The notes beneath the pieces are model-generated. The model was not told where the DNA came from. It did no database searches and saw only the letters and a list, made by a program, of their open reading frames with translations. Positions 43,601 through 46,756 of a stretch of 46,756 nucleotides of DNA are shown piece after piece. The first letter of the stretch is position 1. Each line of letters opens with the position of its first letter. The translations under genes were made by a program, and so were the position numbers. The stretch is from Marinifilum_A sediminis. Lineage in GTDB: Bacteria; Bacteroidota; Bacteroidia; Bacteroidales; Marinifilaceae. The stretch spans positions 1 to 46,756 of the forward strand of contig CANMCX010000024.1 of assembly GCA_947496465.1 (NCBI GenBank), given 5' to 3'.

Positions 43601-46600
43601 TCACCCAATCATGCTGCGTTTGAAATTGCATGCTTATTCTTCGCAAATTCTAGCAGAAAATGCTGATGATTTGAATTTTGATTTTGTAGATGTTGAGAAT
43701 TCTGAAGCTCCTTCGGCAGCTAAAACATATACAATTAAAGGAATTGATCTGGAAGAAGATCTTACGGTTTCAGTTGATCAATCTTTCGAGCTTTCCTTAG
43801 ATGGGAGTACTTGGGCATCATCAGTAAGTATCGCTAAAGAAGAAGCTGCAAGCAAGCAAATTCAGATTCGCTTTAATCCTACAGTGGCTTATACCGAAAA
43901 AGTTTCGGCAAATATTACACACAAATCGAATGGAGCAAAAACACTAAGAGTACCGGTTCTAGCATATGGCAAACCAGATCTGTTGGCTCCAGAGTTTGTG
44001 AGTGGATATCCGAACATTGATAGTTTTACTTCTTCTTCATTTGTAATGAATGTAAAACTAAATGAAGAAGGGAAGGTTTTCTTTGTTGTTTTGGCAGATA
44101 ATGCAGATGTACCATCAATTGAAGCCGTGAAAGCTGGAACTGATGCGATTGTTGCGGGATCATTTGATATTGCAACAGATGAAATTGCTCATGAGGTAGT
44201 TGGTTTGACCAAAACTACAGATTACGATGTTTATTTAGTTGCAGAAGATGATAATGAGCCTGTAGCAAATACAAGTACTGCGGTAACAAAATTGGAAGTT
44301 AAGACCAATGATCATATTTTGTTGCCTTACGAATATATTTCTACAGTTACTGCAGGAGAACATTATGAAAGTACAGGAATTCCGGTAAATTACTATCAGG
44401 AAGCTGAAGGCACAAAAGCGGATGTCCTAAAAGACAAATTGGCTGATATTATTAATGCAGGCTTTGTTTCCTATCCATACGAGGAAGAGGGAAGAGGAGA
44501 TGTTGCTGCAGAGAGCCGCAGATTTGTAACAGGAGCTATTCCTTTAGATGTATACGATATTATGGATGAGGCGGATCGTGATCCGAATAATCCTTCTAAA
44601 GTATACATGATTTATAAAGAAATGGTGTATGATGCTGATGCAAAACATTTGGGATTAAATGGATCTCAAGAAAAATGGAATAGAGAGCACGTTTATCCAC
44701 AGTCAACTGGTGGTTTTAAAAATGCGAGAGCTCCATGGGGATCAGGCTCCTATGCAAATGGGAATATCATCGAAAATGCTGGTGATGATTTAGCCTTGGC
44801 TCAATCTGATGCTCATCATTTGAGAAGTTCGGATAAGAATGAGAACAACAAGCGTAACAATTTCCCATTTGCGAATTCAACTTCAGGAAGTAAGTATGCG
44901 CCACCATTATCAGCTAAAGGTGATGTTGCTCGTGTTATTTTCTATTTGAATTTACGTTATGGTTTAGATATTTCACAAGTAGGATCAGTTGAAATGTTTA
45001 AGGAGTGGTCAGAGCTTGATCCGGTAGATCCGTATGAGGTTAGACACAACAATGTAGTATACAAATATCAGAAGAATAGAAATCCTTTTATCGATTATCC
45101 TGAACTGGTAGAGTATATTTATGGTGATAAAATAACCACTGCATGGAAAGCTGTTGAAAAAGAAACTCAAACTATTACGTTTACAGAAATTCCTGATAAA
45201 GTATATGATGATGAGGCGTTCAATTTAGTAGCAAGTTCTACCTCTGGTTTAAATGTGACTTTTGAATTGGTTTCAGGACCAGCAGATGTGGTTGGAAATG
45301 TATTGACGATTACTGGTGCAGGAACGGTTGTTGTAAAAGCAACTCAAGTAGGGAATGATGATTTTGAAGTTGCAGAGCCTGTAAATCAATCTTTTATTGT
45401 TGATAAGGCAAATCAGACCCTTACATTTACAGAGATAGCCGATAAGCTGTTCGGAGATGAAGCCTTCAAATTAGTAGCAAGTGCTACATCCGAATTAGAG
45501 GTAGGTTTCAGTGTTATGTCAGGACCAGCGATAATCTCTGGCGATGAGTTGACCATTACCGGCGTAGGATATGTAACATTAGAAGCTTTTCAATCAGGAA
45601 ATGACAATTATACTGCTGCAGAATCGAAGTACAGAAATTTCGAAGTTTCGAAAGCTTCACAAGTAATCACTTTCGAAGAAATAGCTGATAAAATTTATGG
45701 AGTTGCTCCTTTTAAACTGGTAGCAAGTTCATCATCCGAATTAGAGGTAAGTTTCAATCTTATATCAGGACCTGCAACAGTTAGTGGCGATGAATTGACG
45801 ATTACAGGTGTAGGAAATGTAACTGTAGAGGCGGAACAATTAGGAAATTACAATTATGTTGCTGCAGAAACGAAGAGTAGAACTTTTAAAATTTCGAAAG
45901 CAGCTCAGGTAATTACATTCGATGCGATTGCTGATAAGGCATATGGAGAAGCACCTTTTACATTGGTAGCAAGTTCTACATCCAATTTGGCTGTTGACTT
46001 TAATGTTATTTCAGGACCAGCAGAAATTACTGGTGATGAATTAACGATAACGGGAGTTGGAAGCGTAACTGTAGTTGCAAGTCAGACCGGAGATGAGAAT
46101 TACAATGAAGCTGATCCAGCAAGTAGAACTTTCACAGTTTCGAAAGCAGTTCAGGAAATAACATTCGAAGCAATCACTGATAAGGTTTATGGAGATGCTC
46201 CTTTTACATTGGTAGCAAGTTCTTCATCTAATTTGGCAGTAAGTTTCAATGTCGTATCCGGACCAGCAACAATTACTGGTGATGAGTTGACAATCACAGG
46301 AACAGGAAATGTAACTGTAGAAGCAAGTCAGGCAGGTAATGATACATATGCTGCTGCAGAAGCGAAGAGTAGAACTTTCACAGTTTCGAAAGCAGCTCAG
46401 TTGATTACATTTGATGCAATTGCTGATAAAGTTTATGGAGATGCTCCTTTTACATTGGTAGCAAGTTCTTCATCTAATTTGGCAGTAAGTTTCAATGTCG
46501 TATCCGGACCAGCAACAATTACTGGTGATGAGTTGACAATCACAGGAACAGGAAATGTAACTGTAGAAGCAAGTCAGGCAGGTAATGATACATATGCTGC

Positions 46601-46756
46601 TGCAGAAGCGAAGAGTAGAACTTTCACAGTTTCGAAAGCAGCTCAGTTGATTACATTTGATGCAATTGCTGATAAAGTTTATGGAGATGCTCCTTTTACA
46701 TTGGTAGCAAGTTCTTCATCTAATTTGGCAGTAAGTTTCAATGTCGTAACCGGACC
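37695..46756 (+). CDS. Giant secreted multi-nuclease, truncated by the window end
   Basis: The frame is open from ATG 37695 to the edge (at least 3,020 residues, no stop). A signal peptide covers about 1-29. In order: a beta-rich N-terminal domain (30-155), an Ig-like domain (167-251), a lamin-tail-like domain (257-432), three Calx-beta domains (443-555, 679-789, 913-1024) alternating with two OB-like DUF6359-type domains (556-674, 791-906), endonuclease I domain 1 (1029-1292; N1149-R-E-H1152 and D1170-G-H-H1173), choice-of-anchor-type domains (1299-1689), a DNase I-like EEP domain (1697-1979; W1706-N-I-E1709, Q1745-E1746, G1901-D-Y-N-D1905, S1967-D-H-H1970), an Fn3-like region, endonuclease I domain 2 (2207-2487; N2329-R-E-H2332, D2372-A-H-H2375), then MBG-like repeats (from about 2489). 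A C-terminal sorting signal is expected beyond the window. It likely degrades extracellular DNA. Confidence 0.93.
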   Translation, partial: MITLYTCYRRCLLTLLAFFMISIQLSFGQGLEDFTNMTLTGSSYQTGSFIGNNSITWNYTSCRGDQKIDGKAICTGKSTSTIQAENIPNGVGSLSFKYRQAFSKSSTMTISINGSEIEVVSVNSTTVSAYTKDVSVSGDFTIELKTTERVIIDDIEWTSYGSSSSQSSAKAITSFAVDGKSATIDESAHTLSLTVPASANLASLSPTIEISAKASILPASGSTVDFTNPVTYTVTAEDGSTQAYEITIAKETVVTSSLLINELDCDQAKNDEGKEDTWEFIELYDGGAGNSSLDGHVLVFYNGSNDESYLTIDLSGNSTNAEGFFVVGNSAVANVGVTFADNKLQNGADAVALYKASESDFSNGTAFTTSNLVDLLVYDTSDSDDAGLLAGLLSGGQINENGEGDKNNHSIYRATDGEGGARNTTAFVAGLPTPGKSNVNTDISVNIEFSANSGTEADATAITLTATASEAVSEDQTVDLSISGTGITSDDYTISASTLTILSGETIATTTLTIVDDSDEEGIETMTVSLSNPSAGIVLGTTTSGDISIIDNDSAGNDGSEAKPFTIAEAIALPNTEKTTKTRYFAYGYIVGVGNTFEGPFSSEYYVTVADSKDETNFDNCLNLKLEAGDNRNNWNLKNNPGNLGKQIKFDGYRGEYSSHQSFEGNAVIEELTGLALPSIELALSDNSGTEEDATAITLTVSTSEVVSENQSIDLGVSGTGITAGDYTLSTNQITIVAGESSATATLTIVDDSDEEEEETLTLTLSNPSAGIQLGSTITGDITIADNDNVNDGSEAKPFTITEAIALPNTEKTTKTRYYAYGYIVGVGDTFEGPFSSEYYITVADSKDETNFDNCLNLKLESGDNRNNWNLKNNPKNLGKQIKFDGYRGEYSSHQSFEGNAVIEELSSGPALPSLELALSSNSGAEADATAITLTVTSSETVSENQTVDVSISGTGITASDYTISATNLTILSGETTATATLTVVDDSDAEGTETMTVTLTNPSAGIVLGTTVAGNISIADNDGSAGSILDNYVYLDPSTSGDGSIVVNLTPKEYVATVSPSHHMTSVKIPADYYSDAVGLTGANLRDEIMTIISTGAIKLPYSSSSSDVWDMCEAGDQNPKNASQVWQMYVEEGIAKTAHVSGSTGWNREHTWAKSHGDFGTSAGPGTDGHHLRATDAGENSARGSRDFGNDSPGYTPPKSARGDVARMIFYMATRWEMTVDDQCKQTESAPRHGKLSHLLQWHEEDPVDPYEVRRNNVIFGFQNNRNPFVDHPELVQYIFGEAKDIAWNGGIGTEPSKITISGALADFEMVKFGEESSVQTFSILANELVEDIAITAPQHFLLSTDAISYTSSLSLPLSSGSLAETTISVKFVPESAVNTDISGSIQIVSGEESKTISVSGTEGDPALVPVAFFQENFETNTHANWILKSIVGDRNWEITEHSDNKYMQMSAYQASGDVVSWLITPAIDLDAYSNEKLNFKTKNGYYKGTTLEVLISTDFDGSDVATATWQSVPAIIDERNNSAYGSTFVESGAVDLSSYEGEVYLAFKYSGNGSSLTTTYQVDDVTIEGNKVPLTGTLTSNLTEDLLFPYTEAGDVSETKTYELSFDKLEGDISVKASDNYELSLDGIAWTSSLSIAKTEESPKLINIRFAPKTSAINGITGSITNKAKGAASLVINMSSEKSDEIADATTLGKDKTLDIVSWNIEWFGAPNKSKSASSFSEQLDAVSADIIAFDADVYALQELVSDDLNGDYLQPLVDKLNELAGSDSYAGIMGPRYSHDDSDPSTEYPAQRVCYVYNKTSVSKLNDFSMFSDEYQGGSTSSIDGYTGDASKFWASGRLPYFFEAEVNINGASERIAFVNIHAKCCYDSHSRKLADAKYLLNALNTDYPNDNLVILGDYNDYLEGSMSSGKASPYASWFETGDYFDHVLTSTTNIDHISISNELYDEYQILTNNTSQTNTSISDHHPIMLRLKLHAYSSQILAENADDLNFDFVDVENSEAPSAAKTYTIKGIDLEEDLTVSVDQSFELSLDGSTWASSVSIAKEEAASKQIQIRFNPTVAYTEKVSANITHKSNGAKTLRVPVLAYGKPDLLAPEFVSGYPNIDSFTSSSFVMNVKLNEEGKVFFVVLADNADVPSIEAVKAGTDAIVAGSFDIATDEIAHEVVGLTKTTDYDVYLVAEDDNEPVANTSTAVTKLEVKTNDHILLPYEYISTVTAGEHYESTGIPVNYYQEAEGTKADVLKDKLADIINAGFVSYPYEEEGRGDVAAESRRFVTGAIPLDVYDIMDEADRDPNNPSKVYMIYKEMVYDADAKHLGLNGSQEKWNREHVYPQSTGGFKNARAPWGSGSYANGNIIENAGDDLALAQSDAHHLRSSDKNENNKRNNFPFANSTSGSKYAPPLSAKGDVARVIFYLNLRYGLDISQVGSVEMFKEWSELDPVDPYEVRHNNVVYKYQKNRNPFIDYPELVEYIYGDKITTAWKAVEKETQTITFTEIPDKVYDDEAFNLVASSTSGLNVTFELVSGPADVVGNVLTITGAGTVVVKATQVGNDDFEVAEPVNQSFIVDKANQTLTFTEIADKLFGDEAFKLVASATSELEVGFSVMSGPAIISGDELTITGVGYVTLEAFQSGNDNYTAAESKYRNFEVSKASQVITFEEIADKIYGVAPFKLVASSSSELEVSFNLISGPATVSGDELTITGVGNVTVEAEQLGNYNYVAAETKSRTFKISKAAQVITFDAIADKAYGEAPFTLVASSTSNLAVDFNVISGPAEITGDELTITGVGSVTVVASQTGDENYNEADPASRTFTVSKAVQEITFEAITDKVYGDAPFTLVASSSSNLAVSFNVVSGPATITGDELTITGTGNVTVEASQAGNDTYAAAEAKSRTFTVSKAAQLITFDAIADKVYGDAPFTLVASSSSNLAVSFNVVSGPATITGDELTITGTGNVTVEASQAGNDTYAAAEAKSRTFTVSKAAQLITFDAIADKVYGDAPFTLVASSSSNLAVSFNVVTG
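39360..40410 (+). repeat. Duplicated Calx-beta/OB-like module inside the nuclease
   Basis: The OB-like module at 39361-39715 and that at 40065-40410 are nearly identical in DNA, with the intervening Calx-beta domain related to those on either side. It marks an in-frame duplication within the coding sequence. Confidence 0.8.
46191..46756 (+). repeat. 246-bp tandem repeats (82 aa) in the nuclease C terminus
   Basis: Units at 46191-46436 and 46437-46682 appear identical, and the partial unit to 46756 differs by one base seen (GTATCC to GTAACC). Older, diverged units start near 45170, 45416, 45661 and 45906. Period 246 bases equals 82 residues of an MBG-like domain (QLITFDAIADKVYGDAPF). The array continues past the window. 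Confidence 0.93.

Overview
The window comes from an AT-rich member of the Bacteroidota, probably a marine or sediment relative of the Marinilabiliales/Marinifilaceae (inference). The grounds are the gene content (LytTR/LytS pair, S41 peptidase, YwqK-like MORN lipoprotein, giant modular secreted nuclease), the lack of Shine-Dalgarno sites, long AT-rich intergenic stretches, and several families of dispersed hairpin repeats. No rRNA, tRNA, CRISPR array, transposase or integrase was seen.

Layout. 1-8.4 kb holds ordinary functions: a FUSC/YccS-type membrane protein; a small protein, B12-binding radical SAM enzyme and soluble histidine kinase in one apparent operon; MscL; a cupin fused to two BFD-like [2Fe-2S] domains; and a divergent NmrA-like reductase/HxlR regulator pair. 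8.4-18.6 kb is a patchwork of minus-strand membrane and secreted proteins of mostly unknown function. They are separated by repeat families called here R1 (346-bp unit), R2 (about 160 bp) and R3, together with broken gene fragments. 18.6-19.86 kb has no supported gene and carries a 21-bp tandem repeat. 19.86-26.1 kb looks like an anti-phage defence island on the minus strand: a GNAT protein, an HNH-like protein paired with a two-TM putAbiC-like protein, a TIR protein, a CD-NTase with an AGS-C-like C-terminal domain, and a two-TM SLATT effector. The last two form a CBASS-like operon. 26.5-28.9 kb is a LytS/LytTR two-component system divergent from a small MotA/TolQ/ExbB-like protein. 28.9-37.0 kb is a second patchwork of minus-strand membrane/secreted proteins with an R3 element in many of the gaps: an MliC-like lipoprotein, a DUF2809-like protein, two CPBP-family proteins, and two very small one-TM proteins. 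From 37,695 to the right edge one plus-strand reading frame stays open for at least 3,020 codons. It encodes a secreted nuclease with two endonuclease I domains around one DNase I-like domain, followed by MBG-like repeats whose last units are identical in DNA.

How the parts relate. The defence island is the strongest functional unit: the CD-NTase would make a nucleotide second messenger and the SLATT protein would disrupt the membrane. The TIR and 2TM-HNH genes look like further abortive-infection modules. Nearly all genes of the two patchwork blocks run on the minus strand. Their repeats often lie just past a stop codon, which fits 3'-UTR hairpins or cassette-boundary elements. Duplicated fragments of the FUSC and S41 genes show past recombination in the left block.
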